Part shown: piece after piece, positions 15,540-24,785 of the stretch | How the letters are laid out: each line of letters starts with the position of its first letter | How positions within the stretch are numbered: the stretch's first letter is position 1 | Assembly (NCBI GenBank): GCA_001689495.1 | Contig: LUJS01000031.1 | Coordinates: 84,327-140,580, forward strand | DNA from: Bacteroidales bacterium M8 | GTDB lineage: Bacteria > Bacteroidota > Bacteroidia > Bacteroidales > Muribaculaceae | Direction: 5' to 3' | Length of the DNA stretch: 56,254 nt | The notes under the pieces: generated by a model | Seen by the model: the letters and a program-made list of their open reading frames with translations, nothing else | The model's database searches: none | What the model was told of the DNA's origin: nothing | Position numbers and translations under genes: made by a program

Positions 15540-17063
15540 TCAGAGATTGCGTGCGTCAACCTCCTCTTCCTCCGAGACGGGGATGTCGGTGTTGACGTTC
15601 TTCGAGCCGATAAGGCCGTAGAAGAGGATGTAGGCAAGCATGCCGACGATGAGCCAGTATGAGGCCATGTAGCCGGCCTGACCTGCTATCCAGTTCTGTA
15701 TCAGGGGCATGACGCCGCCGCCGACCACCATCATCATGAAGATGCCCGAGGCCTGAGCGGTATATTTGCCGAGGCCCTCGACTGCGAGGTTGAAGATGCC
15801 GCCCCACATTACGGACGTGCAGAGGCCGCAGAGTATCAGCAGCAGGGCGCTGACGGGCACGCGGGGCACGGTGGTGAGGTTGGTGACGACCTGTGCGGGT
15901 GAGATCTCAAACTCCTGATGGATGGTCTCGGCATAGGGTGCCAGCATGGCAGCGTCGGGCTTGGAGATGAACTCGGCGATGGTCTCGACGGGCACGCCGG
16001 CAGTGGCGAGTACCTCGGTGGTGTTCTCGACGGGGTCATAGACCACTGCGGGCACCTGCACGGCATTCTCCTTGGGGATGACGATCGAGAATATCACGAG
16101 AAGGATGGCCACCGAAGACACGGTGATGATCTGTGCCTTGGTGCTGACGGTGCCGCTGATGAAGCCCGAGAGCATGCGGCCCACCAGCATGAGCAGCCAG
16201 TAGATGGCCACGATGGCGCCGGCGATTGTCGAGGCCGCGCCGATGACGCCCGCGCCTGTCGCGCTCTGGTCGGCCAGATAGAAGTTGAGCGTGCCGGGGA
16301 TGCCGATCTCGATGCCTACGTAGAAGAAGATGCCGATGACGCCGAGCACGGTGTGGCGGAAGTTCCACGGCGAGTGCGAGTACTGCACCTTGGCGCCCGA
16401 AGCGCTCTTGTTGGGCTCGGGGATGGCTACGAACGAGATGATGACGAATGCAGCGGCAAACACGCCCATGGCTACCCAGAGCAGCGGAGCGACGTCGCCC
16501 ATCTGGGTCTTGGTGGTGAGCTGGCCGATAAGGGCGCCGACAAACAGGGGAGTCAGCGTGCCCGACAGCGAGTTGAGGGCACCGCCGCTCTGCAGCAGCT
16601 GGTTGCCGGTCTTGCCGCCGCCGCCCAGCAGGTTGAGCATCGGGCACACGACAGTGTTGAGCATGCAGACGCAGAAACCGCAGATGAACGCGCCGAGCAG
16701 ATAGATGAAGAAGTTGAGGGTGACGGGGCTGCCGCCGATGTTGCCGACCACTGTCTCGGCGCCGACCACGCTCGAGAGCCACTGCACGAATAGGCCCACG
16801 AAGCCAACTGCCATGGCCCAGAGGGCTGTTTTCTTATAACCGATCCTGACCAGCAGATTGCCGGCGGGGATGCCCATGAACAGGTAGGCAAGGAAGTTCA
16901 TCATGTTGCCCATCATGCCGAGCACGGAGTTGCCGGCGAATTTGTAACCCCAGATCGTGCCGATCGGGGCGGCCAGATTGGTGACGAACGAGATCATCGC
17001 ATAGATGCAGAACATCGCGACTATCGCTACGACATGGCCGTTCTTCTTTTCCGAAGGTTTCAT
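15540..17063 (-). CDS. MFS sugar permease, FucP/GluP-like
   Basis: Predicted proton-coupled sugar transporter of the inner membrane. The 507 residues form about 12 membrane helices. The first half (residues 10-215) has the FucP-family look: FLAYLFMGIPAGNLLVRIGY, then GFCVCMLNTVVCPMLNLL, then NQLLQSGGALNSLSGTLTPL. A hydrophilic insertion of about 70 residues (331-402) before the last four helices makes it longer than typical family members (about 420). The start ATG at 17063 is followed by a lysine-rich hydrophilic lead. It stands alone; substrate is not decidable from sequence. Confidence 0.85.
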   Translation of the reverse strand: MKPSEKKNGHVVAIVAMFCIYAMISFVTNLAAPIGTIWGYKFAGNSVLGMMGNMMNFLAYLFMGIPAGNLLVRIGYKKTALWAMAVGFVGLFVQWLSSVVGAETVVGNIGGSPVTLNFFIYLLGAFICGFCVCMLNTVVCPMLNLLGGGGKTGNQLLQSGGALNSLSGTLTPLFVGALIGQLTTKTQMGDVAPLLWVAMGVFAAAFVIISFVAIPEPNKSASGAKVQYSHSPWNFRHTVLGVIGIFFYVGIEIGIPGTLNFYLADQSATGAGVIGAASTIAGAIVAIYWLLMLVGRMLSGFISGTVSTKAQIITVSSVAILLVIFSIVIPKENAVQVPAVVYDPVENTTEVLATAGVPVETIAEFISKPDAAMLAPYAETIHQEFEISPAQVVTNLTTVPRVPVSALLLILCGLCTSVMWGGIFNLAVEGLGKYTAQASGIFMMMVVGGGVMPLIQNWIAGQAGYMASYWLIVGMLAYILFYGLIGSKNVNTDIPVSEEEEVDARNL

Positions 17064-17171
17064 TGTCTTTTTGAGATAAGATAAGAAGTGATTATTGTGA
17101 GATTTTAGTTTTCGCTTTGTCGTTAGTGTAGGTCAGTGCGCGGGCTGTACCTCGGACCCGCAGGTGTTTGA

Positions 17172-17205
17172 CAGACACAAAGGTATGATTTTTTTTGTTT
17201 GTCTG
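17172..17205 (-). promoter_or_regulatory. Candidate promoter/operator of the MFS gene
   Basis: On the minus strand TACCTTTG (17178-17185) fits the -7 consensus. It is embedded in an imperfect inverted repeat, CAGACA-CAAA (17172-17181) and TTTG-TT-TGTCTG (ending 17205), which could bind a regulator. The predicted leader is about 110 nt. No good -33 box is seen. Confidence 0.35.
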
Positions 17206-17367
17206 ACCTTTAACGATTGTTAAATTATCGGTTTGTGACAAAAAATGACCTGTCTTTTACAATTATTTCCCTATCGCCACGGGGCACTACGGGTGGTCCT
17301 GTCATGTTTTATGGCAGGGCGCGTCATATTTGAGCGAAAACTGATTAGGAATTTCAAAAAAATTACT

Positions 17368-17375
17368 TAAATTTG
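17368..17375 (+). promoter_or_regulatory. Candidate -7 element of tkt
   Basis: TAAATTTG fits TAnnTTTG, 76 nt before the tkt ATG. A TTTG at 17329-17332 is too far (35 nt) to be a normal -33 box, so this is a weak prediction. Confidence 0.35.
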
Positions 17376-17451
17376 CCGATAGTCCGGCGGGAAACAACCG
17401 GGCGATATTGTACTGAATACAATAAGTAATCTTAACCATATAGTAATCTCA

Positions 17452-19485
17452 ATGAATCTAACTACAGTCAACCGTGCGGCCGACAACATCCGCGCTCTCG
17501 CCGCCGCAATGGTTGAAAAAGCCAAGTCGGGACATCCCGGCGGTGCCATGGGAGGCGCAGACTTCGTCAACGTACTTTACTCGCAGTTCCTCGTGACCGA
17601 TCCCGACGACGGCCGCTGGATAGCTCGCGACCGTTTCTTCCTCGACCCCGGCCACATGTCGCCCATGCTCTACAGCGTGCTGGCGCTCTTCGGCCACTAT
17701 AGCACCGACGAGCTCTCGCAGTTCCGCCAGTGGGGCTCGCCCACGCCCGGCCACCCCGAGCTGCACCCCGAGCGCGGTGTCGAGAACACATCCGGTCCCC
17801 TCGGTCAGGGTCACACCATGGCCGTGGGCTGCGCCATAGCCGAGAGATTCCTCGCCGCCCGTTTCGGCGAATGGCTCTCGCACAAGACATACGCCTTCAT
17901 CTCTGACGGCGGCATTCAGGAAGAGATCTCGCAGGGTGCAGGCCGTCTGGCCGGCCATCTGGGTCTGTCCAACCTCATCATGTTCTACGACTCGAACAAG
18001 GTGCAGCTCTCGACCATGGTCGAGGCTGTCGACGCCGAGGACGTAGCCGCCAAGTATCGCGCATGGCACTGGAACGTCATCGAGATTAACGGCAATGACC
18101 CCGAGGCCATCGCCGGCGCCATCGAGACAGCCAAGCACGAGACCGAGCGTCCCACCATCATCATCGGCCACACCGTCATGGGCAAGGGTTGCGTCAAGGC
18201 CGACGGCGAGAGCTATGAGGGCCAGTGCTCGACCCACGGCCAGCCCCTCAGCGCTGCCGGCGCGGACTATGCCGCCACTCTGCGCAACCTCGGTGCCGAT
18301 CCCGAGAATCCCTTCGTCATCTTCGACGACGTCAAGGCCCTCTACGAGGCACGCCGTCAGGAGCTCCGCGCTATCGTCAAGGCCCGCCGCGAGGAGCAGG
18401 CCGCATGGGAGGCCGCAAACCCCGAGCTGGCCAAGGAACTTCACGGCTATCTCGAGAACAAGCTCCCCGCCATCGACTGGAGCGCCATCCCCCACAAGGC
18501 CAACATCGCATCGCGTCAGGCATCGGCCGACGTGCTGGGCGTGCTGGCCGAGAAGGTAGGCAACATGATCGTATCGTCGGCCGACCTCGCCAACTCTGAC
18601 AAGACCGACGCATTCCTCAAGAAGACACACCCCTTCAAGAAGGGCGACTTCACCGGCGCGTTCCTGCACGCAGGCGTGGCCGAGCTGACAATGGCATCGG
18701 TGATGAACGGCATCGCCCTTCACGGCGGCGTCGTGTGCGCATGCGGCACGTTCTTCGTCTTCTCCGATTACATGAAGCCCGCCGTGCGTCTGGCAGCCCT
18801 CATGGAGCTCCCCGTCAAGTATATCTGGACACACGACGCATTCCGCGTGGGCGAGGACGGACCTACCCACGAGCCCGTCGAGCAGGAGGCACAGCTCCGC
18901 CTCATGGAGGAGCTCCGCAACCTCTCGGGCCGTCCCTCGATGCTCGTGCTGCGTCCCGCCGACGCCGCCGAGACAAGCGCCGCTTGGGAGATGGCCATGG
19001 AGAACGTCGAGACACCCTCGGCCCTCGTCCTCTCGCGCCAGAACCTCCCCGACCTCCCCGCCGCAAGCGGCAACCGCTTTGCCGAGGCCATCGCCGGCAG
19101 CCGCCGCGGTGCATACGCCGTGATTGATGTCGAGAATCCCGACATCATCCTCGTTGCCAACGGCTCTGAGGTCTCGCTGCTTTGCGAGGTGGCTCAGGCC
19201 ATCGCCGCCGACGGCATCAAGGCCCGCGTCGTTTCGGCCCCCTCGATCGGCCTGTTCAACAATCAGGACATCGACTACCGTCACTCAGTCATCACACCCG
19301 GTGTTCCGGCATTCGGCCTCACCGCCGGTCTCCCCTCGACCCTGCGCTCGCTCGTGGGCTCGGACGGAGCCGTGTTCGGCCTCGACCACTTCGGCGCCTC
19401 GGCACCCTACAAGGTGCTCGACGAGAAGTTCGGATTCACCCTCCCCGCAGTCAAGGCTCAGGTGCTCGCCTATCTGGGCAAGTAA
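17452..19485 (+). CDS. tkt: Transketolase
   Basis: Thiamine-diphosphate enzyme of the non-oxidative pentose phosphate pathway, moving two-carbon units between sugar phosphates in the cytoplasm. The 677-residue length is normal. Visible motifs include AKSGHPGGAMGGADF (substrate His), GPLGQGHTMAVG, the thiamine motif as SDGGIQEEISQGAGRLAGHL, DSNKVQLS, and DGPTHEPVEQ in the pyrimidine domain. The usual GDG of the thiamine motif is SDG here. It is preceded by a long upstream region and followed by a hairpin, so it is probably monocistronic. Confidence 0.97.
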   Translation: MNLTTVNRAADNIRALAAAMVEKAKSGHPGGAMGGADFVNVLYSQFLVTDPDDGRWIARDRFFLDPGHMSPMLYSVLALFGHYSTDELSQFRQWGSPTPGHPELHPERGVENTSGPLGQGHTMAVGCAIAERFLAARFGEWLSHKTYAFISDGGIQEEISQGAGRLAGHLGLSNLIMFYDSNKVQLSTMVEAVDAEDVAAKYRAWHWNVIEINGNDPEAIAGAIETAKHETERPTIIIGHTVMGKGCVKADGESYEGQCSTHGQPLSAAGADYAATLRNLGADPENPFVIFDDVKALYEARRQELRAIVKARREEQAAWEAANPELAKELHGYLENKLPAIDWSAIPHKANIASRQASADVLGVLAEKVGNMIVSSADLANSDKTDAFLKKTHPFKKGDFTGAFLHAGVAELTMASVMNGIALHGGVVCACGTFFVFSDYMKPAVRLAALMELPVKYIWTHDAFRVGEDGPTHEPVEQEAQLRLMEELRNLSGRPSMLVLRPADAAETSAAWEMAMENVETPSALVLSRQNLPDLPAASGNRFAEAIAGSRRGAYAVIDVENPDIILVANGSEVSLLCEVAQAIAADGIKARVVSAPSIGLFNNQDIDYRHSVITPGVPAFGLTAGLPSTLRSLVGSDGAVFGLDHFGASAPYKVLDEKFGFTLPAVKAQVLAYLGK

Positions 19486-19516
19486 TCGCCGCGACCGCAC
19501 TCTGATCTGAAAACAA

Positions 19517-19555
19517 CTCCCCGGCATCCCCCCGCAAGGTGGGGACGCCGGGGAG
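19517..19555 (+). terminator. Hairpin terminator of tkt
   Basis: Stem CTCCCCGGC (19517-19525) with GCCGGGGAG (19547-19555), extended inside by TCCCC/GGGGA. A clear T-run is lacking, so it may act as an mRNA-end or pause hairpin. Confidence 0.65.
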
Positions 19556-19677
19556 AAATGTTGAATTTTGTGCCAATCTCAGGGTTATTATTTTGGAAAA
19601 TTGGGCGTAAAAGAGGATTTTTTTGCCAAAAAGAAAGATTTTTTTGCGTAAATTTAGATTAATCCAAAAAAATGTTA

Positions 19678-19685
19678 TACCTTTG
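19678..19685 (+). promoter_or_regulatory. -7 promoter element of the OmpA-like gene
   Basis: TACCTTTG matches the Bacteroidetes -7 consensus exactly within AT-rich DNA. The nearest TTTG (19643-19646) is 31 nt upstream, farther than usual. The inferred leader is about 115 nt. Confidence 0.5.
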
Positions 19686-19807
19686 GCAAGAATTTCCGCG
19701 CGTTTGGCCGGAATTAGCCATAAGAATTCAACACGGAACTCTGACATAATCCACAAACTTCTACTAACCACCGAAAATTTCAACTATTTTCCAATAATTA
19801 ATTATTT

Positions 19808-21007
19808 ATGAAAAAAAGTACCCTTCTTGGCTTGGTAGCCGCTCTGTTTATGGGCCAAAGCGCAATGGCTCAGAGCGCCCAAGAAATCAGCTATGTAGAG
19901 GATCCCGCTCAGGGCTACCTCTTCAATAGCTTCTCGAACAACTGGTTCATCTCGGCTGAAGGTGGTATCAACTACTACTTCGACGCCAACAACACCAAGC
20001 GCGACTTCTTCGATCGCTTCAAGCCCAACGCAGGCATCTGGGTCGGCAAGTGGTTCTCGCCCATCGTGGGTGCCCGTGTAGGTGGTAACTTCACCGCCCT
20101 CAAGGGTCTCAGCAAGGACGGTGGCTATGGCTACTACGGCAAGTTCGAAGGCTTTGACAAATACGAGCGCAACGAGTTCGGCTTCAACGTAGACATGATG
20201 CTTAACCTCACCAACTGGTGGTGCGGTTATCGTCCCGGTCGCTGCTACAACGCTATCGTTTACGGTGGCGCAGGCTACAACTGGGTATATCTTCCCCAGT
20301 ACAAGGCCAACGGCCAGCGCGACGGCTGGGGTCGTGGCGGTGATGACAACCTCACGGCTCACGTAGGTCTCATCAACAACTTCAACCTCAACAAGCACAT
20401 CGCTCTCTATCTCGACCTCCGTCTTGCCGCTTTCACCGACGAGACCAAGGCTTCCGAGCCCCACAAGACTCACCTCGACGGTCAGGCATACATCGGTCTT
20501 ACCTACAACTTCAACAAGACCACTTGGAATGCCCCCATCGTTCCCGTGATCCCCGAAATCCCCAACTGCGACGAGGTTGAGGCTCGCCTTCAGGCTGCCA
20601 ACGGCCGCATCGCCGACCTCGAGGGTCAGCTCCGTGACTGCCTCAACCGTCCCACCCAGACCGTGGTTCAGGCCGAGGAAGGTCCCCTCTGCACCATCTA
20701 CTACACCATCGGCAGCTCGCGCATCTCGCGTGTAGACAACAAGGTGCTTGGCGCCGTAGCCGAGGTCATGAAGAGCAATCCCGACCAGAAGTACACCGTA
20801 TGCGGCTGGGCCGACAACTACACCGGCACCGATGCCATCAACGACCGTCTGCGTCACGCTCGTGCCAACGGTGTTGAGAAGGTTCTCCTCCGCAACGGCG
20901 TTCCCGCCTCGCAGCTCGACGTAACCGTCAACAACGCCAACCTCAACGACATGGGCGAGAAGTTCGTTTCTCTCGACCGCGCCGTGACCATCAAGGCCAA
21001 CAAGTAA
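19808..21007 (+). CDS. OmpA-family outer membrane protein
   Basis: Predicted abundant structural outer membrane protein. The 399 residues start with a signal peptide (MKKSTLLGLVAALFMGQSAMAQ), followed by an eight-strand-type beta-barrel rich in aromatic residues (about 30-240). A short coiled-coil linker follows (about 255-280, VEARLQAANGRIADLEGQL), then an OmpA-like peptidoglycan-binding domain (about 290-399). That domain has the pattern TVCGWADNYTGTDAINDRLR, where canonical members have GHTD...N..LS..RA, so it is recognisable but diverged. It has its own promoter and a strong terminator. Confidence 0.9.
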   Translation: MKKSTLLGLVAALFMGQSAMAQSAQEISYVEDPAQGYLFNSFSNNWFISAEGGINYYFDANNTKRDFFDRFKPNAGIWVGKWFSPIVGARVGGNFTALKGLSKDGGYGYYGKFEGFDKYERNEFGFNVDMMLNLTNWWCGYRPGRCYNAIVYGGAGYNWVYLPQYKANGQRDGWGRGGDDNLTAHVGLINNFNLNKHIALYLDLRLAAFTDETKASEPHKTHLDGQAYIGLTYNFNKTTWNAPIVPVIPEIPNCDEVEARLQAANGRIADLEGQLRDCLNRPTQTVVQAEEGPLCTIYYTIGSSRISRVDNKVLGAVAEVMKSNPDQKYTVCGWADNYTGTDAINDRLRHARANGVEKVLLRNGVPASQLDVTVNNANLNDMGEKFVSLDRAVTIKANK

Positions 21008-21026
21008 TCTGAACTTTAGTTGAGAT

Positions 21027-21070
21027 AAAAAAGCCCGGGCTTCCATGTCGGAAGCCCGGGCTGATTTTTT
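21027..21070. terminator. Bidirectional intrinsic terminator
   Basis: Perfect 13-bp stem AGCCCGGGCTTCC (21032-21044) and GGAAGCCCGGGCT (21050-21062) with a 5-nt loop. TTTTTT follows on the plus strand (21065-21070) and AAAAAA precedes it (21027-21032), giving a T-run for the convergent DUF4294 gene as well. Confidence 0.95.
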
Positions 21071-21108
21071 GTCGTCGTCGCCGACGACCGTCCGGGATGG
21101 CAGGAGTG

Positions 21109-21762
21109 TCAGAGCTGACCCTGCTCGACCAGCGTGGCCACGCGCTCTATGATGGCATCCTTGCGGTCGGACTCGGGATTGTATGACGTCTTGAGGTTGA
21201 CGCCGAAAAATCGTCCGAACGTCTGCCAGAAACCCGCACGGAACGAGCCCAGAAAAGCCTTGAGTATGTTGTAGCTGCTCTGGTTGGTCTCGCGGTTTAT
21301 CAGCTTTATCAGCATCTGGGCCTGACTCTTGGTGAACTTCTTGAGCACGGGCTTGTATTGCTCGAACACGGCCCCCTCCATCTTCTTGAGGTGTTCCTCG
21401 CGCTCCTTCTGCGTGGGATAGGTCTCGATATACTCGTATGTCTCTATCAGGGTCTCGCAGATGAGCTTGGCATAGGGGAGGGCCTTGCGCACGTCGCGCA
21501 CGGTCTTCCAGTAGAATTCCTCCTCCTTCTTGTTCTTGAACTTCATCGGAGGGAAGACGGTGATCTCGGAGAGATACAGCATCAGCTCCTCCTCGCCATC
21601 CTCGCCGGTCACGAAGTTGTATCCCCGCAGAGGCTTGATGCGGCCGCCTCCGGCCTCGATCTCCTCCTCGTCGGGAATGGCCGAGCCGACCCCCTGCGCC
21701 TGCGTGCCCAGCACGGCGCAGAGAGTCAGCGATGCGGTTATGTATCTGAGGGCGTGTGTCAT
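21109..21762 (-). CDS. DUF4294 family exported protein
   Basis: Function unknown; DUF4294 proteins are found in Bacteroidetes. The 217 residues start with a signal peptide (MTHALRYITASLTLCAVLGTQAQ). The domain core follows: LYLSEITVFPPMKFKNKKEE at about residue 62, YWKTVRDVRKALPYAKLICE, a charged helical segment, and QAQMLIKLINRETNQSSYNI near residue 148. It follows nadB by 27 bp on the same strand and probably shares its transcript. No catalytic motif is evident to me. Confidence 0.85.
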   Translation of the reverse strand: MTHALRYITASLTLCAVLGTQAQGVGSAIPDEEEIEAGGGRIKPLRGYNFVTGEDGEEELMLYLSEITVFPPMKFKNKKEEEFYWKTVRDVRKALPYAKLICETLIETYEYIETYPTQKEREEHLKKMEGAVFEQYKPVLKKFTKSQAQMLIKLINRETNQSSYNILKAFLGSFRAGFWQTFGRFFGVNLKTSYNPESDRKDAIIERVATLVEQGQL

Positions 21763-21789
21763 TCTATTATAACGCCCGTCGGGCGATTT

Positions 21790-23373
21790 TTATTGCTCGG
21801 GATCGTGGGGCACCGGCGGATAATCTACGGTATAGTGCAGTCCGCGGCTCTCCTTGCGCTCTTTGGCCTGACGCATTATCAGGTATCCGACATTGATGAT
21901 GTTGCGCAGCTCGCATATCTCGCGCGACGCCTTCGAGCGCTTGAACAGCTTCTCGGTCTCCTCATACAGTATGTCGAGGCGGTTCCAAGCGCGGTCCAGA
22001 CGCAGGTCCGAGCGGACAATACCCACATACGTGCCCATGATCTGGCCCACCTCCTTGATGCTCTGGGTTATCAGCACCATCTCTTCGGGCAGGCTGGTGC
22101 CGCTGTCGTCCCACTCGGGCACGTCGGTGCGCAGGTCGTAGTGTTTTACGGCCTCCATGGCGTGCCGGGCGGCGGCGTCGGCATAGACCACGGCCTCGAT
22201 GAGCGAGTTTGACGCAAGGCGGTTGCCGCCATGCAGGCCCGTACACGAACATTCGCCCACGGCATAGAGCCTCTTGATGCTCGACTCGGCGTTGCCGTCC
22301 ACCTTGATGCCTCCGCACAGATAGTGCGCGGCCGGTGCCACGGGTATGTAGTCCTTGGTGATGTCTATGCCCAGCGACAGGCACTTGGCGTATATGTTGG
22401 GGAAGTGCTTCTTGGTCTCCTCGGGGTCCTTGTGGGTCACGTCGAGATAGACGTGGTCGTCGCCATGCAGCTTCATCTCCGAGTCGATGGCGCGGGCCAC
22501 GATGTCGCGCGGGGCCAGCGAGAGGCGCGGGTCATACTTGTGCATGAACTCCTCGCCGCGCAGGTTGCGCAGCACGGCTCCATAGCCGCGCATGGCCTCG
22601 GTGATCAGAAACGAGGGGCGGTCGCCGGGGTGGTAGAGGGCCGTCGGGTGAAATTGTATGAACTCCATGTCCTTGACGGTGCCCTTGGAGCGATACACCA
22701 TCGCTATGCCGTCGCCGGTGGCCACAAGGGGGTTGGTGGTGGTCTGGTATACGGCACCGCAGCCGCCGGTGGCGATCAGGGTGATTCTGGACAGGAACGT
22801 GTCGACGCTCCCCGTCTCGGTATCGAGCACGTATGCGCCATAGCAGGTGATGTCGGGGGTGCGGCGCGTCACGACCTTGCCCAGATGGTGCTGGGTGATG
22901 ATCTCGATGGCAAAGTGATGCTCGTAGACGTCGATGTTTGGGTTCGAGCGCACGGCCTTGATGAGCGAGTCCTGAATCTCGAAGCCCGTATTGTCGGCGT
23001 GGTGCAGGATGCGGAACTCGGAGTGGCCCCCCTCGCGGTGCAGGTCAAACGAGCCGTCGTCCTTCTTGTCGAAGTCCACGCCCCAGCCGATAAGCTCGGC
23101 TATCTGGGCGGGCGCGTTGCGCACCACCTTCTCGACGGCCTCGCGGTCCGAGAGCCAGTCGCCGGCCACCATGGTGTCGTGTATGTGTTTGTCGAAATCG
23201 TCGACCTCGAGGTTGGTCACCGAGGCCACTCCGCCCTGTGCGAGCGTCGTGTTGGCCTCGTCGAGGGTCGTCTTGCAGACGAGCGCCACCGTGCCGTGTC
23301 CGGCTACTTTCAGGGCAAAGCTCATTCCGGCAATGCCCGATCCGATGACGAGATAGTCATATTTCCTGATCAT
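21790..23373 (-). CDS. nadB: L-aspartate oxidase
   Basis: FAD enzyme that oxidises L-aspartate to iminoaspartate, the first step of de novo NAD synthesis. The 527 residues show the FAD dinucleotide motif VIGSGIAGMSFAL near the N-terminus and the family blocks NTTLAQGGVASV, HREGGHSEFRILHHADNTG, EFIQFHPTAL, and GLHGGNRLASNSLIEAVVYA near residue 390. Length is normal. A consensus promoter lies just upstream. nadA and nadC, the usual partners, are not in this window. Confidence 0.97.
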   Translation of the reverse strand: MIRKYDYLVIGSGIAGMSFALKVAGHGTVALVCKTTLDEANTTLAQGGVASVTNLEVDDFDKHIHDTMVAGDWLSDREAVEKVVRNAPAQIAELIGWGVDFDKKDDGSFDLHREGGHSEFRILHHADNTGFEIQDSLIKAVRSNPNIDVYEHHFAIEIITQHHLGKVVTRRTPDITCYGAYVLDTETGSVDTFLSRITLIATGGCGAVYQTTTNPLVATGDGIAMVYRSKGTVKDMEFIQFHPTALYHPGDRPSFLITEAMRGYGAVLRNLRGEEFMHKYDPRLSLAPRDIVARAIDSEMKLHGDDHVYLDVTHKDPEETKKHFPNIYAKCLSLGIDITKDYIPVAPAAHYLCGGIKVDGNAESSIKRLYAVGECSCTGLHGGNRLASNSLIEAVVYADAAARHAMEAVKHYDLRTDVPEWDDSGTSLPEEMVLITQSIKEVGQIMGTYVGIVRSDLRLDRAWNRLDILYEETEKLFKRSKASREICELRNIINVGYLIMRQAKERKESRGLHYTVDYPPVPHDPEQ

Positions 23374-23400
23374 GGTTCAGACTGTGGATTAATCTGTCTG

Positions 23401-23431
23401 CAAAAATAATCAAAAATAAGTTAACGGCAAA
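23401..23431 (-). promoter_or_regulatory. Consensus Bacteroidetes promoter of nadB
   Basis: On the minus strand TTTG (23428-23431) is followed after 19 nt by TATTTTTG (23401-23408), matching TTTG-N19-TAnnTTTG. The -7 box is 27 nt before the nadB ATG. Confidence 0.8.
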
Positions 23432-23477
23432 AAAGATTTTTCTGTCGTTAACCCGAATATCGTATATGTGTCTTTTC

Positions 23478-24764
23478 TCAGCCCAGAGCCTGCTCGAGAT
23501 CGGCTATCAGATCGTCGACATGCTCGGTGCCTATCGACAGGCGAATGGTGCCGGGATAGATATGCTGTTCGGCCTGCTGCTCGGGCGTGAGCTGCGAGTG
23601 GGTCGTCGTGGCAGGGTGTATCACGAGGCTCTTGACGTCGGCCACGTTGGCCAGAAGCGAGAAGATTTCGAGCGAGTCGATGAATCTCTGTGCCTCGGAG
23701 ATGCCACCCTTGATCTCGAAGGTGAATATCGACCCGGCTCCGTTGGGGAAATACTTATTGTAGAGCGCGTGGTCGGGATGGTCGGGGAGCGAGGGATGGT
23801 TCACCTTGGCCACCTTGGGGTGCGAGGCCAGATACCTGACTATCTTCTCGGCGTTCTCGACATGGCGCTCCACGCGCAGCGACAGGGTCTCGAGGCCCTG
23901 CAGCAGCAGGAAGGCGTTGAAGGGGCTGATGGCCGCGCCGGTGTCGCGCAGTATCACGGCCCTGACACGTGTCACGAATGCCGCGTCGCCCGCCACGTCG
24001 GCGAATATCGCGCCGTGATAGTTGGGGTCGGGCTCGGTTATCTGCGGGAACTTGCCCGAGGCGCGCCAGTCGAACTTGCCCGAGTCAACGATGACGCCGC
24101 CAAGCGATGTGCCGTGTCCGCCGATGAACTTGGTGGCCGAGTGTACCACGATGTCGGCTCCGTGCTCGATGGGGCGGATCAGGTAGGGGGTGCCGAAGGT
24201 GTTGTCGATGACCAGCGGCAGGCCGTGGCGGTGGGCTATCGCGGCCACGGCGTCGATGTCGAGCAGCGAGCAGTTGGGATTGCCCATCGTCTCGATGAAG
24301 ATGGCCTTGGTCTCGGGGCGTATGGCCTTCTCGAAGTTCGAGAGGTCTGACGGGTCCACGAACGTCGTGGTGATGCCATAGGCCGGCAGGGTGTTGTCGA
24401 GCAGATTGTACGAGCCTCCGTATATGTTGTTGGCCGACACGATGTGGTCGCCGGCCTTGGCGAGGTTGAGGAACGTATATGTCACCGCCGCGGCGCCGCT
24501 GGCCACGGCCAGTGCGGCCACGCCACCCTCGAGTGCGGCCACGCGCTTCTCGAGCACCTCCTGCGTGGGGTTGGAGAGGCGTCCGTATATGTTGCCCGGC
24601 TCCTTGAGGTCAAAGCGGTCGGTGGCGTGCTGCGCGTTGTGGAAAACGTATGATGTCGTCTGATACAGGGGCACGGCGCGTGCGTCTGTCACGGGGTCGG
24701 GCTGCTCCTGACCCACGTGGAGCTGGAGAGTCTCGAAATGTAGTTTTGAACGGTCTAATGACAT
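23478..24764 (-). CDS. metY: O-acetylhomoserine sulfhydrylase
   Basis: PLP enzyme making homocysteine (or cysteine from O-acetylserine) with sulfide, for methionine synthesis. The 428 residues belong to the Cys/Met metabolism family. Motifs include QTTSYVFHNAQHATDRF, YGRLSNPTQEVLEKRVAALE, the PLP lysine in VVHSATKFIGGHGTSLGG, and the family ending GTEHVDDLIADLEQAL. I placed the start at the ATG at 24764. An in-frame TTG at 24788 overlaps a -7 promoter box (24786-24793) and therefore cannot be translated from that promoter. Confidence 0.95.
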   Translation of the reverse strand: MSLDRSKLHFETLQLHVGQEQPDPVTDARAVPLYQTTSYVFHNAQHATDRFDLKEPGNIYGRLSNPTQEVLEKRVAALEGGVAALAVASGAAAVTYTFLNLAKAGDHIVSANNIYGGSYNLLDNTLPAYGITTTFVDPSDLSNFEKAIRPETKAIFIETMGNPNCSLLDIDAVAAIAHRHGLPLVIDNTFGTPYLIRPIEHGADIVVHSATKFIGGHGTSLGGVIVDSGKFDWRASGKFPQITEPDPNYHGAIFADVAGDAAFVTRVRAVILRDTGAAISPFNAFLLLQGLETLSLRVERHVENAEKIVRYLASHPKVAKVNHPSLPDHPDHALYNKYFPNGAGSIFTFEIKGGISEAQRFIDSLEIFSLLANVADVKSLVIHPATTTHSQLTPEQQAEQHIYPGTIRLSIGTEHVDDLIADLEQALG

Positions 24765-24785
24765 GGCTGTGTATTGTTTTGATTG

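Larger units (their letters stand above)
17064..17451. other. Divergent intergenic region, MFS gene and tkt
   Basis: This 388-bp region between divergent genes holds no plausible gene. It contains promoter-like boxes for both directions (listed separately), and a GC-rich stretch at 17131-17160. Near 17290-17320, CCTGTCATG and the nearby ATGGCAGG form an imperfect inverted repeat. Confidence 0.6.
19486..19807 (+). other. AT-rich upstream region of the OmpA-like gene
   Basis: This 322-bp gap contains the tkt terminator hairpin, then strongly AT-rich DNA with two copies of GATTTTTTTGC near 19617 and 19639, then a -7 box and a leader of about 115 nt. No gene is visible. A long AT-rich leader suits a highly expressed outer membrane protein. 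Confidence 0.6.

Noticed and set aside
17458..19284. A 608-codon minus-strand frame antisense to tkt
   Set aside because: It is a shadow of the GC-rich transketolase gene. No family motif is visible and it has no promoter or start context.
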